NCBI GenBank assembly: GCA_934632155.1
Contig: CAKTXZ010000001.1
Span: 62,001-126,000, forward strand
DNA length: 64,000 bases
Reading direction: 5' to 3'
Source of the DNA: an uncultured Clostridia bacterium
Lineage (GTDB): Bacteria > Bacillota > Clostridia > Christensenellales > Aristaeellaceae
Shown: piece by piece, positions 32,951-41,602 of the stretch
Layout: each line of letters begins with the position of its first letter
Numbering within the stretch: position 1 is the first letter of the stretch
Notes under the pieces: model-generated
Databases searched by the model: none
What the model saw: the letters and a program-made list of their open reading frames with translations, nothing else
Told to the model about the DNA's origin: nothing
Translations under genes and position numbers: made by a program

Positions 32951-35125
32951 TCAGCCCGCGATGTGCAGCGTGCCGCTTGCCGCGTCAAAGGAAAATGTTC
33001 CTGCGTGGGGCGCAATGGTCAGCGTATCGGTTGCTTCGTCGTAGGTAAACAGACCGGACGCCGCGATAACGCCGCTGACCGCCAGATCGCCGTACACCTT
33101 CAGCGCGCCGGGCCGATCGGCCATGCCGCCGAACGCCCACGCGCCGCCGCCCGCGCCGATATGGATTTCCGGCTTGGCGCGCGTAACGACGTCGTAATAC
33201 ACGGCCGTTTGGCCGAACGCGTCGGTGACGCGATAGCGCACGTCATAGTTTTCCGTGGCCAGCAGCTCGCCGCCGAACACCAGCTCGCCGTCCGCCAGCG
33301 CGCCCGCCTCCACCCAGTCTGCGTCGCCCTGCACGCGGTAGGAAACCAACGTGCTCACGCTGTTCTTTCCGCCGCAGGAGGCGTATACCGCCTCCGCCTC
33401 GGCATGCGCGTATACGCCCTCGTCGTCCTCCGCGCCGCCTTGCGTGCAGCGCAGCGTCAGGATGTTTCGAAGCGTCGGCGCGAAGTATGCCGCCGCCTCG
33501 ACGGCGATTGTCTGCACGCTGCTGCGGCCGCGCGCGTCCGTCGCCGTGACGGTGAAAATATGCGTTCCTGCGGTCAGAAAGCCCGTTTCAGCCGTGAGCG
33601 GCAGGCTGTCGCCTCCAATGTCCGCGCCGCCGCCTGTGACGCGATAGGAACGAATCGGCGCGCCATAGGCTGTTTGCGGCGCGGCGCTGAGCGTAAGCTT
33701 CGCCCGGCTTTTGCCCGCGACCCAAACGCCCCACGCCGCGGGCACGTCGCCGTCCAGCCGTGTAAGCAGCGCCTGCGGCACGGCGGGACGGACGCTGTCA
33801 GGGCAGCGCAGCGTCGCCGTGCGCGTTACCGTGCCTGCGCCCGACGTGAAAAGGGCGATGGTCAATTCGCCCGTCTCGCGCGTGGGCAGGGCGTTGAGCC
33901 ACGTCAGCGGCGGGGTAACGCTTACCTCGCTCTCGCCCGCCGCCATGGCGACGGTTTGCGTATATTCGCCGATGGAGAGCGTCAGGGTGTGCGCCTTGTC
34001 CGTGTGACCGGAAAGCGTGATTGTCAGCGCCGAGCCTGCGTCGACGACGGCGGGACTGAGCGAAAAATCGCTTGTCAGGGAAGAATCCGCCGTCAGGGAA
34101 GCGGCCGCCGCGCTCATTTCGCCGTCCATGTGCGCGCCCAGCGCCGCCACCCGGAAATACGCCGCGCCTTTTGCAGGAGCGGTCGTTTGCAGGCTGCTTT
34201 CCTGCGTGCCCACGGTTTGCAGCAGCGTGAATTCGCCAGCCGCGCTTTCCGCGCGGTATACCGCGTAGCCCGTGATCGCGTTGCTTTGCCCCGGGAGCGC
34301 GCCCGACCAGCGGATCGTTGCCGCGCCGCCCGGATAGGTGACGCTCGGCGATACGGAAACATCGGTAGGCGGGGCCGGGGCGGTGACCGTCACCACCGCC
34401 GCGGCGTACGCGTCGGAGAGCGCGCTGTCATAGCCTGCTTTATCGCCCAGCGTCTTGACCCTATAGTAATAGCCGCCCGGCGCTTCCGGCGCGGCGACCT
34501 GTAGGCTTGTGACGGCAGCGGAAACGGCGGTGAGCAGGGCGTATTCGCCCGCAGCCTTGGCCGCGCGATAAACGGCGTAGCCCGCGATGGCCACGCCGTT
34601 TCCCGGACGCGCGCCCGCCCATGAAAGCTTCAGCGCTTCGCCGGGCGCGGGCGCGGCGCTGCTGAGCGAAACCGTCGTCGGCGCGCCGGGCGCGGCGTAG
34701 GGAATGTGATAGGCGATGGTCAGCGTCGGCGTTTCCCAGCCGGCGTATTCCGCGCGGGAATAGGTCACGTCCGGCTTTGCGCCGCTGCCGTAGGGCGTTT
34801 CATAGGTAAAGGAAAAAGCGATCGTCATGTTTCCGCCCGGCGTAACGGCCGCCGCGTCCAGCGTCTGGCGCGAGGCCGTGCTCCCGTTCATGGTGGGCGC
34901 GGGCACGCCGGTTGGCCGCGCCGTCAGCACGGCGCCGTCGATCACGGCGGCGGAGGGAAGCGCGGAAAGGTCGAATACGCGCGTCGCGTTGTCCGTGCTG
35001 GGGCGCGTATATTCGTTGCGCGTTTCGCCCGTCCACTCGCCCGCGGCGTTGTATACCCGGCGGCTTACCACCGTCCATGCGCTGCGCAGGGATACGCTGG
35101 CTGCCTGTATGCTGATTTGCGCCAT
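32951..35125 (-). CDS. Phage tail fibre protein with fibronectin type III domains
   Basis: 724 residues from ATG 35125 (GGAGAG site). The N-terminal 165 residues (MAQISIQAASVSLRSAW) are a putative attachment domain. Two FnIII repeats follow (about 170-260 and 262-350; GAPTTVSLSSAAPAPGEALKLSW, APPTDVSVSPSVTYPGGAATIRW), then Ig-like segments (about 360-570) and a C-terminal baseplate-type region ending ITPHAGTFSFDAASGTLHIAG. It resembles DUF859-type structural proteins. Carbohydrate binding on the host surface is likely. Confidence 0.75.
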   Translation of the reverse strand: MAQISIQAASVSLRSAWTVVSRRVYNAAGEWTGETRNEYTRPSTDNATRVFDLSALPSAAVIDGAVLTARPTGVPAPTMNGSTASRQTLDAAAVTPGGNMTIAFSFTYETPYGSGAKPDVTYSRAEYAGWETPTLTIAYHIPYAAPGAPTTVSLSSAAPAPGEALKLSWAGARPGNGVAIAGYAVYRAAKAAGEYALLTAVSAAVTSLQVAAPEAPGGYYYRVKTLGDKAGYDSALSDAYAAAVVTVTAPAPPTDVSVSPSVTYPGGAATIRWSGALPGQSNAITGYAVYRAESAAGEFTLLQTVGTQESSLQTTAPAKGAAYFRVAALGAHMDGEMSAAAASLTADSSLTSDFSLSPAVVDAGSALTITLSGHTDKAHTLTLSIGEYTQTVAMAAGESEVSVTPPLTWLNALPTRETGELTIALFTSGAGTVTRTATLRCPDSVRPAVPQALLTRLDGDVPAAWGVWVAGKSRAKLTLSAAPQTAYGAPIRSYRVTGGGADIGGDSLPLTAETGFLTAGTHIFTVTATDARGRSSVQTIAVEAAAYFAPTLRNILTLRCTQGGAEDDEGVYAHAEAEAVYASCGGKNSVSTLVSYRVQGDADWVEAGALADGELVFGGELLATENYDVRYRVTDAFGQTAVYYDVVTRAKPEIHIGAGGGAWAFGGMADRPGALKVYGDLAVSGVIAASGLFTYDEATDTLTIAPHAGTFSFDAASGTLHIAG

Positions 35126-35127
35126 GT

Positions 35128-37242
35128 TCACTCTCCTTCCGTTTCCTTGGCCGCGCCGACCCATTTCAGGGACAGCCCGCTTGCCGAGGCGACCCACGCC
35201 CATTCCGCGTCACCGCTCATGCGCTGCGCGACGGCCACGCGTTCGGTTTTCACGTTGGTTACCTCCATGGTGCGGTTATCTGCGCGAAAAACCGCGCCGT
35301 CGCCCGCCCGGCCGATCTCCAGCCCCTGCTCCGTTACGCGCAGGAAGACGTTCAGCGCCTCCTGCTTTTGCACGTAGAGGCGGATGGACTCATTGCCGGT
35401 GATATCCAGCGCGTTGAGACGCCGCACCGTCGCTTCCCGGGCAAAGAGCGTATCCACGTCCAGATTTGCGGCGATCAGCTGACGAATCAGCGCGTTATCG
35501 GCAAAGATGGCCTGCGCGTTGAGCGTTTCCGCCGTCACGCTGCCCTCGATCAGCTTGTCCCCGCCGTGAATGGCGTGGTCGCGTATGTCCGCGTTCTCGA
35601 TTTCCTTCTTTTCGGTGTACACGCGTCCGGAGTCGTCCACCTTCAGCGCATAGAACGCGCCGTCCTGCCCGCGCACCAGCATTTCGCCCACGGTGAGGGA
35701 GGCCATGTTCGCCTCCGTGACCGCCAGACGGCTGATGTACAATTCGCCCGCCGTGCCGCTGGTAATCACCGCGCGCCCGGCGACCAGATCGCGTATCTGG
35801 GAAAAATCGATTTTGGCCGTGTCGATTTGCGCGTCGGCGAGCTGCGCGATGACCGCGCGCAGCGTTTTAATCTGCGCCCAGTCGATATCCGCCGTCTTCA
35901 GGTGCGCTTCCAGCGCCGTGAACACGTCCGCGGCGATTTTTTGCGCTGTGACCGCGCCGGCGGCAAGCTGATTCGCCGTAACCGCCTGCGCCCCGAGCTT
36001 ATCGGTTGTAACCGCCTGCGCAGCGAGCTTATCCGCCGTGACCGCGCCGGCGGCGAGCTGCAGCGCCGTCACGCTGCCCGCCACCAGCGCCTTGGCCGCC
36101 AGCGACCCGTCGGCCACCAGCGCGCCGTCTATCTCGCGCGCCAGCCGCGCCGCATTGAGCGCGCCGGAGGGCGTAAACAGCCTGCCTGCCGTGCGCGCTT
36201 CCGTTGCAACGGCGCACTCCGTCTGCATGGAGAAGCCGCGGCGATAGGCCAGACTTTGGCGCGTGACCAGCACCTGCACGGTTTCGTTCAAGCGGTTCGT
36301 CACCGCCAATTGCCGTCCTAATGCAAGCGTTGGATCGCCGCGCCACGAGACGACGGCGCGGACGCACCGCAAGCCCGTCAACGCCTGCAGCACGCCCTGT
36401 GCCAGCGCCGCCGTATGCGGCTGCCCGGCGGCAAAGAGCGGGTTGCCGGAGATTGTCATATTGTTTTGCGCTGCGGGCGTTTCGCCTTCCGCGCTGAAAA
36501 CCATGGGCGGTGCGTCCTTCGCCGCGTCCGTGGGCACGACCGTCAGACAGCGCAGCGGCCCGAAGCGCTCGTCGCCATATTCGGCGGCCAGTGTGTCGGC
36601 TGCCGAAAGCGCCATGTCCGCCGCGCCCTGCCGCCATACCCGCTGAAAAACCAGCGCGCCGCGCCGGTCAATCGCCGCGAAGCAGCCCGCGGCGCAGGCA
36701 ATGTGCGCCAGCGCCTGCCGCAGCGTGATTTCCTTCCATGCCGGGCGCGCGGCAATCGTCACCTCGGCATTGGGAAAATCCGCCGACAGGGAAAAGCCGG
36801 CCATGGCCGCTACGCCCTGCGCCAGCGCGCCCAGCGTCATGGGATAGGAAAAATCATCCTCGAAGACGGCGTTAAAGGCCGTGCCCAGCGCGTCGCTGCC
36901 CGACAGCACCAGCCGCGCGTCGTTTTCACGCCGTATTACGCGGCAAACCGTGAACACGCAGAGCGGCGCGCTGCCTTCCTCGGTGGCCAGAAAAACCTTG
37001 ACCTGCGCGCCGTAGGGCGTGCGCGCATCGGTGAACGCGCCGTCGTCGTTCAGCAGCGTCAGGGAGCAGGCGGCTGAAAACGCGCCGCCCAGCAGCAGGC
37101 CGTTGCCCGCCCCTTCGCTCATGGAAAAGGCGACCGCCTGCTCGCCGGTGAAGTTTGCCACGTCGCCCGTCAGATAGGTTACGCTGCCGCACAGCCATGT
37201 GTGCCGCCGCGGCGCGCGCAGAGAATTTTCAAACGCGCCCAT
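35128..37242 (-). CDS. Phage tail tip / tail-associated protein (Tal-like)
   Basis: 704 residues. The N-terminal 330 residues (TWLCGSVTYLTGDVANFTGEQAVAF ... ALCVFTVCRVIRRENDARLVLSGSDAL) resemble baseplate hub proteins of siphophages. Then comes a low-complexity region of about eight-residue units LAAGAVTADK, LAAQAVTTDK, LGAQAVTANQ, LAAGAVTAQK (about 385-430), typical of trimeric tail-fibre stems, and a coiled/beta region. GGAGG lies nine bases before ATG 37242. It probably forms the tail tip that contacts the cell. Confidence 0.8.
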   Translation of the reverse strand: MGAFENSLRAPRRHTWLCGSVTYLTGDVANFTGEQAVAFSMSEGAGNGLLLGGAFSAACSLTLLNDDGAFTDARTPYGAQVKVFLATEEGSAPLCVFTVCRVIRRENDARLVLSGSDALGTAFNAVFEDDFSYPMTLGALAQGVAAMAGFSLSADFPNAEVTIAARPAWKEITLRQALAHIACAAGCFAAIDRRGALVFQRVWRQGAADMALSAADTLAAEYGDERFGPLRCLTVVPTDAAKDAPPMVFSAEGETPAAQNNMTISGNPLFAAGQPHTAALAQGVLQALTGLRCVRAVVSWRGDPTLALGRQLAVTNRLNETVQVLVTRQSLAYRRGFSMQTECAVATEARTAGRLFTPSGALNAARLAREIDGALVADGSLAAKALVAGSVTALQLAAGAVTADKLAAQAVTTDKLGAQAVTANQLAAGAVTAQKIAADVFTALEAHLKTADIDWAQIKTLRAVIAQLADAQIDTAKIDFSQIRDLVAGRAVITSGTAGELYISRLAVTEANMASLTVGEMLVRGQDGAFYALKVDDSGRVYTEKKEIENADIRDHAIHGGDKLIEGSVTAETLNAQAIFADNALIRQLIAANLDVDTLFAREATVRRLNALDITGNESIRLYVQKQEALNVFLRVTEQGLEIGRAGDGAVFRADNRTMEVTNVKTERVAVAQRMSGDAEWAWVASASGLSLKWVGAAKETEGE

Positions 37243-37243
37243 G

Positions 37244-37591
37244 CTATCGCTCCTCCAGCGTCAGCTTCACATCCGCCCATGCAGCCGCGCCGTCTGTATA
37301 TTGATACAGCTTCGTCGCGCGTTCCCTGACGCGGCAGCTCATCTGCCGCGCGCCGGAAACGGGGTCCGGATAGGTGAGGGTAAAAAAGCCGCCGCCGTCC
37401 AGCAGCGCATAAAGCTGCGCCAGCGCGGTGGCCGCCATGCGCGTCCAGACGATTTCGACCGTGCGCTTTTCCGTTGCGCCGTCGCTTACCAATTGCCCCA
37501 GCGTGTTGTACTGCGTGCTCCCGCTGCGCGGCGAAACGCGCACGTACAGCGCCGTGGGCGAGGGCAGTGAAAGATTCCCGATGGTCAGCAT
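37244..37591 (-). CDS. Phage tail protein, DUF6711-like
   Basis: 115 residues: MLTIGNLSLPSPTALYVRVSP, TVEIVWTRMAATALAQLYALL and FFTLTYPDP match small tail proteins encoded between tape measure and tail tip, usually annotated DUF6711, likely distal-tail-like. Start ATG behind AAGGAG. Confidence 0.7.
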   Translation of the reverse strand: MLTIGNLSLPSPTALYVRVSPRSGSTQYNTLGQLVSDGATEKRTVEIVWTRMAATALAQLYALLDGGGFFTLTYPDPVSGARQMSCRVRERATKLYQYTDGAAAWADVKLTLEER

Positions 37592-37607
37592 AGCTTCTCC
37601 TTTCCGC

Positions 37608-38189
37608 TCACAGCGTCAGCTCCACGCGGCCTGTGCCCTGCGATACGCGGTTGATTCCCTCAATAGCCGCGACGCCAAGCCTGTAGCCGTCGATTTCCAG
37701 CGGCACGGTAATGGAAAGCTGCGACAAAAGCGTTTCCGCGTCCGGCTCCGCGCGCCGCCCCGCCTGAACGGACGCCTCCGGCAGCGTGATTTCCGGCATG
37801 CGCAGCGCGTCGGCTGCGCTGTCGCCCAGCGAGCCTGCAGCCTTTTCGACGCGTCCGGCGCTGCCCTGAATGCCGCGCAGCAGTCCCTCGTCGAACAGCT
37901 CGCCCACCGCGAAGGTAACCTTCGAGGGCGAATGAATGTCCAGCGCCTCCCGAAGCGCGCCCGCCGCAGCGTCCGCCAGCGCCTGCGCTGCGGCGACGAC
38001 CGCGCCTCGCTGCGCCGTCAGGCCGTTGGCCAAGCCTTGCCCGGCGTTTGCGCCTGCGGCGGAAAAATTCGCCGCCAGATTGTCCGCCTGCGCGCCCGCG
38101 GCTGTAAGCAGCGATTCGGCCTGCGAAAGCGCTGCGGCAAGCGGCGCGATATCCGCGCTCAGGCGGATGGATAGTTCCTCGAGCGTCAT
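37608..38189 (-). CDS. Very short tail tape-measure protein
   Basis: About 193 residues from ATG 38189 (GGGAGC site). Contains the hallmark of tape-measure C-termini, REALDIHSPSKVTFAVGELFDEGLLRGI (about 100-127), and a helical N-terminal part (LAAALSQAESLLTAAGAQADNLAANF). Ordinary siphophage tape measures are 600-2000 residues. Since tail length scales with this protein, the tail should be very short (tens of nm). Comparable short tape measures occur in gene transfer agents. Confidence 0.75.
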   Translation of the reverse strand: MTLEELSIRLSADIAPLAAALSQAESLLTAAGAQADNLAANFSAAGANAGQGLANGLTAQRGAVVAAAQALADAAAGALREALDIHSPSKVTFAVGELFDEGLLRGIQGSAGRVEKAAGSLGDSAADALRMPEITLPEASVQAGRRAEPDAETLLSQLSITVPLEIDGYRLGVAAIEGINRVSQGTGRVELTL

Positions 38190-38799
38190 GCGTTTGCTCC
38201 CTTCTGCGCCCAATTGAGCAGGCGCGCTTTCATTTCAGTATCCGTCATTTCCCGGCAGGGAAGGGGAACGGGCGGCGCGGCGGGCAGCCTGTCGGGCGCA
38301 TGGAACGCCAGCGCCATGTAGCGTCCCATGCGCCATGCGTCGGCCTGCCGCGCATATTCCGCCGCCCGGTGCAGGCGAAGGGAAAGCGTGATCTCCAGCG
38401 GCGTTAAATCAAACAGCCGCGGCGCGAACCCTGCGCCCGCCTCTGCCGCCCGGAGCTGCAGTCTGCGGTATTGCGTTCTCAGGCTTTCGCCGTCTGATCC
38501 GCCTTCTCTGCCGGACGCGGAAAAAAACCCGCGTCTGTCATGGCGTTTGCCAGCGCCGTCGATACGGCCTTCAGATTGCCGCCCGATTCCAGATGCCGCT
38601 GCAAAAGCGCGCCGCATTCGGTGAGCGACAGCTTTTCCTCGCCTTCCAGCAGCCCGCACCACAGCAGCGCCCGCAGAGCGGAAACCTCCGTGCGCATCAG
38701 CCCCGAAAGCCCGCCCAGCTTTTCCTCCAGCGCGCATACGGCGTTGATCGTAAAGCGCAGCGGATAATCCCGGCCGCACAGGCAGATTAGGCCGTTCAC
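38186..38799 (-). CDS. Tail assembly chaperone, long form made by -1 frameshift
   Basis: The short chaperone frame (38799-38479) contains a run of seven T at 38527-38521 (minus strand) read GGT TTT TTT CCG. A -1 slip on T-TTT-TTT keeps both tRNAs paired and continues in a frame open to 38186, giving about 204 residues. The added part has the conserved-looking DLTPLEITLSLRLHRAAEYARQ, like T-domains of phage G/GT chaperones (LTPREF-type). That frame has no start codon with a ribosome-binding site of its own near the junction. The long form would recruit tail-tube subunits to the tape measure. Confidence 0.75.
38479..38799 (-). CDS. Tail assembly chaperone, short form
   Basis: 106 residues from GTG 38799, overlapping the tube-protein stop (GTGA). 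The N-terminus VNGLICLCGRDYPLRFTINAVCALEEKLGG is typical of siphophage tail assembly chaperones, and the C-terminus is charged (PAEKADQTAKA). It sits between tube and tape-measure genes, the invariant position for this function. See the frameshift product. Confidence 0.8.
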   Translation of the reverse strand: MNGLICLCGRDYPLRFTINAVCALEEKLGGLSGLMRTEVSALRALLWCGLLEGEEKLSLTECGALLQRHLESGGNLKAVSTALANAMTDAGFFPRPAEKADQTAKA

Positions 38800-39200
38800 G
38801 AGACGCTCACCCCGCCCGTAAGGCGCAGCACGGCGGAAAAGCCGACCGCGCCGTCCACCTCCGCCGCGCCCAGCGCGTGCGATTTGACAAAGGCGGAGAA
38901 GGCCGCCTTCACGCCGTCCGGAAAGGTGACGGTAAAGGCCGCGACCGCGCCGCTTTGATAAAGCGTGCGCAAAAGCGCCTGCCCCGTTTCGTTTTTTTCG
39001 TGGAAGCCCGTCAGCGTTACCTCGCCCATGTCCTTCAGCCCCTGACAATATGCCCGGCAGCCGTCCGCCGCGTCCAGCGTCGTTACGTCCACCGCTTCGC
39101 TGTCGGCGCGAATTTCGCTGATGGCGCGAAGCTTGCCGATGGTTACCTGTTGATTGCCCTGCTGGCACGAAAGCGTCGTGCCCATCGCCTTTTGCGGCAT
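38796..39200 (-). CDS. Major tail tube protein
   Basis: 134 residues from ATG 39200 with AAAGGAGG upstream. The sequence MPQKAMGTTLSCQQGNQQVTIGKLRAISE ... SEAVDVTTLDAADGCR ... LKDMGEVTLTGFHE matches phage major tail proteins that polymerise into the non-contractile tube. No sheath gene is present in the cluster. Confidence 0.82.
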   Translation of the reverse strand: MPQKAMGTTLSCQQGNQQVTIGKLRAISEIRADSEAVDVTTLDAADGCRAYCQGLKDMGEVTLTGFHEKNETGQALLRTLYQSGAVAAFTVTFPDGVKAAFSAFVKSHALGAAEVDGAVGFSAVLRLTGGVSVS

Positions 39201-39213
39201 ATGATTCCTCCTT

Positions 39214-39570
39214 TTACTGATACAGCCTATCGCCCTGCATAACGCAGCGATAGCGCATGCTCTTGCGCCACGCATAGGCGATTTCATCATACAGATCCTG
39301 CGCGAACACGCGCCGCAGCCCCAGCGCGGTAAGCGCCGCGTCCGCCTGCGCGCAAAGCGACTCCATTTCATCGCGCGCGGCGGCGTATACGTCCACCGCG
39401 GCGATATACTCCGTCTGGTAGGGCTCGCCGTCTGCCTGTGCCAGCACGCGGTGCTGATAATCGCCCGCTACGATAAGGGGCAGCGCCGCGTCCTGCCGCG
39501 CAAAGGCCGTCGCGCATGCGGCGGGCACGTCTTTGAGCGCGTCCAGCAGCGCCGGCTTGAGATCCGTCAT
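39214..39570 (-). CDS. Tail terminator / completion-like protein
   Basis: 118 residues; MTDLKPALLDALKDV and a mixed alpha/beta pattern (HRVLAQADGEPYQTEYIAAVDVYAAARDEM). Position between the gp10-like and tube genes is that of the tail terminator (gpU-like) in siphophages. Assignment rests mainly on gene order. Confidence 0.6.
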   Translation of the reverse strand: MTDLKPALLDALKDVPAACATAFARQDAALPLIVAGDYQHRVLAQADGEPYQTEYIAAVDVYAAARDEMESLCAQADAALTALGLRRVFAQDLYDEIAYAWRKSMRYRCVMQGDRLYQ

Positions 39571-39896
39571 CGTATCACCTCCCTAAGCGCCCGGGCGGCC
39601 AGCGCGGCGAATTCCTCCGCCTGCGCCGCCGGCCCCAGAAAGGGGCGCGCAGCCAGCCCGCGCGTTCCCAGCTCCACATAGGCTGCGTAAGGGCTGCCGA
39701 CGCGTACAAGCGCCGACAGCGTATCCTCACGCGTTACGCGAATTCCCGCCCTGAGCGCGCCTGTCCGGACGGGCGCGGCTGCCCGCGCACGAGCAGCCGT
39801 TTCCCGCGCGGCCTGATCGACCGCCTGCGTCAGCGCGTCCTGCGCGCGGCTCGGGAGCGTTTGCATGCGCCCAAGCGCGGCGGAAAGCCCCTTCAT
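39567..39896 (-). CDS. HK97 gp10-like head-tail joining protein
   Basis: 109 residues. Diagnostic segments are AAPVRTGALRAGIRV, YAAYVELGTRG and RPFLGPAA. ATG 39896 overlaps the upstream stop (ATGA), indicating translational coupling; a separate ribosome-binding site is weak. Family members take part in head-tail joining. Confidence 0.8.
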   Translation of the reverse strand: MKGLSAALGRMQTLPSRAQDALTQAVDQAARETAARARAAAPVRTGALRAGIRVTREDTLSALVRVGSPYAAYVELGTRGLAARPFLGPAAQAEEFAALAARALREVIR

Positions 39897-40153
39897 CGCG
39901 CGCAGCGGCGAACGTCCGCCGCCACATGGCCGGGCAAAAAGCGCGTATGCACGCAGACGAACGGCGCGTCGGCCACAATAACCGCGTCGCCGGGCTGAAT
40001 CAGCGTATCGGGCGGCAGCAGCAGCCGCAGCACGTCCTGCGCATATTCGCCGTACAGCCGCGCCGACAGCTCGCCCCGCATGGGCCGCACCCGCGCAAGG
40101 CACTTTCGGCTGCCGATGGCAACCGTTTCCCGTGCCCTGAGAGATAAACGCAT
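39893..40153 (-). CDS. Head closure-like protein
   Basis: 86 residues from ATG 40153, six bases after GGGGGG. Small beta-rich protein (CLARVRPMRGELSARLYGEYAQDVLRLLLPPD ... GDAVIVADAPFVC) in the usual place of the head-closure/stopper gene. Assignment by position and fold impression only. Confidence 0.6.
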   Translation of the reverse strand: MRLSLRARETVAIGSRKCLARVRPMRGELSARLYGEYAQDVLRLLLPPDTLIQPGDAVIVADAPFVCVHTRFLPGHVAADVRRCAR

Positions 40154-40169
40154 GCTATCCCCCCCTTTT

Positions 40170-40475
40170 TTAGGTGTGCGCCCGGCGAAAGGCGATGATT
40201 TCGCGGCGCAGCTCGTCCGGCAGGCAGGGCGCGGCGCGGCGTACATCGCCCTCGACATGCTCGCTTTCGCCCTCCATGCCCATACGGTTAAACAGAATGA
40301 TCGCCAGCCTGACCTGTGCGCTTTCCAGCGCCTCGGGCAACGTTTGCCGCCATGTCATCGCCAGCAGCAGCGCCTTGGCGTCCGTCAGGTGCGCCAGCAG
40401 CATTTCGTCCGACGCATCCTTGGCGTCCGGCAGCCGCAGCCGCATGGCCTGAATAAGTTTCTCCTGCGTCATCAT
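40170..40475 (-). CDS. Head-tail connector protein, gp6-like
   Basis: 101 residues, largely helical: TQEKLIQAMRLRLPDAKDASDEMLLAHLTDAKALLLAMTWR, with LILFNR-like AIILFNRMG further on. Typical of phage gp6/gp15-like connectors that ring the portal. The first ATG overlaps the coat-protein stop. Confidence 0.75.
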   Translation of the reverse strand: MMTQEKLIQAMRLRLPDAKDASDEMLLAHLTDAKALLLAMTWRQTLPEALESAQVRLAIILFNRMGMEGESEHVEGDVRRAAPCLPDELRREIIAFRRAHT

Positions 40476-41584
40476 CCCAGCACGCGCACAGCCAGCTCGG
40501 GATAGAGCGTCTTGAAGCCGTAGAGCACGTCCATGCTCAGCATTTCGCGCTTGTGCTGCATGTCGTAGCCGCGCACCACGCGCAGGGAAATGCCGTTATA
40601 GTTGGTTACGTAGCTCTCCACGCCGCCCGGCGCGGTCAGCGGACGGGTGACAAAGGCGAACGCCATGGGATGGAACGCCAGATTGGCGGTGTGGCTGCCG
40701 ACCAGCGTGACGGCGGTTTCGTCGGAAAGCGCGGGCAGCGCGGGGGAAACCTGCACGTTTGCAATCGTGTTGCTTGCGGCGGCGGCGCTGTCCGCCGTGA
40801 CGGTATAGCCGCGGCCGGCGATCTGGATCAGGTCGCCCTTTTTCAGGCTGCCGGTCAGCTTCGTGCCCTTGAGGGAAAGCTTGGTCGCCCCGGCGGCAAC
40901 CGCGCCGCTGAGCTTCACGTCCGTCGCGCCGGTAACGCCGGTTTTATGCTGGCGCACGGCCTGACTCATGTAGTTGTCCATGCCCATCACGCGCCCGATG
41001 CTGCCCTCGCGCAGCGCCAGCGTGGAGCCGGATTTTTCCGCGTGCACGATGGGATCCAGCGCAATGAAGGCGGCGTCCGCCTCTGCGTCCCAGACGGCGA
41101 CGCGGCCGGACACGGGCGCTTTTTGCAGGTTCAGCTGCTTTCGCGCCTGTGCGAAGGCGGAAAGCGTGCCGGGCGTCGTGCCGGCGACGCCAACGCTGGT
41201 GGGGACGTCCTGATACAGCTGCAGGCCGTCGTTGTTGATCTTCTGCGCCAGCGCCGCGGCGGCGGGATCGATGAACACGCGCGTCAGGTCGTCGATGGAG
41301 GTCGCGCCCTGCAGCGCCTCGATCGCCACGTCCACGGTTGCGATCTTGTCCAGCGTTACGTCCACCGTGTTTTCCACGATGTCGTCCGCCTTTACGCCCT
41401 GCGCCGCGTCAAAATCGCGCGCCTCCAGCACCACCGGCTTGCGCACCTGAATGGTGTCGCCCTTGCGGGCGGCGAAATCATCCGAATAGTCCTTGTAGAT
41501 CAAATTCGGAAACACCAGATGCTCGATCAGACGGGGCAGCGCGGCGCGGGCAAAATCCTTTACACTGACAAACGTATTGGCCAT
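40472..41584 (-). CDS. Major capsid protein, P22 coat-like
   Basis: 370 residues. The start MANTFVSVKDFARAALPRLIEHLVFPNLIYKDY and KGDTIQVRKPVV, the helix IATVDVAIEALQG and an inserted domain around residues 225-295 (ATKLSLKGTKLTGSLKKGDLIQIAG) are the pattern of P22_CoatProtein-family capsids. No protease is present; capsids of this type assemble on a scaffold, which is encoded just upstream. GGAGGAAATAGAGA precedes the ATG. Confidence 0.85.
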   Translation of the reverse strand: MANTFVSVKDFARAALPRLIEHLVFPNLIYKDYSDDFAARKGDTIQVRKPVVLEARDFDAAQGVKADDIVENTVDVTLDKIATVDVAIEALQGATSIDDLTRVFIDPAAAALAQKINNDGLQLYQDVPTSVGVAGTTPGTLSAFAQARKQLNLQKAPVSGRVAVWDAEADAAFIALDPIVHAEKSGSTLALREGSIGRVMGMDNYMSQAVRQHKTGVTGATDVKLSGAVAAGATKLSLKGTKLTGSLKKGDLIQIAGRGYTVTADSAAAASNTIANVQVSPALPALSDETAVTLVGSHTANLAFHPMAFAFVTRPLTAPGGVESYVTNYNGISLRVVRGYDMQHKREMLSMDVLYGFKTLYPELAVRVLG

Positions 41585-41602
41585 TCTCTATTTCCTCCTT
41601 CT

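Noticed and set aside
32609..34504. 631-codon plus-strand frame opposite the tail-fibre genes
   Set aside because: Very Arg-rich with no recognisable domain; the minus strand holds clear phage structural genes with ribosome-binding sites.
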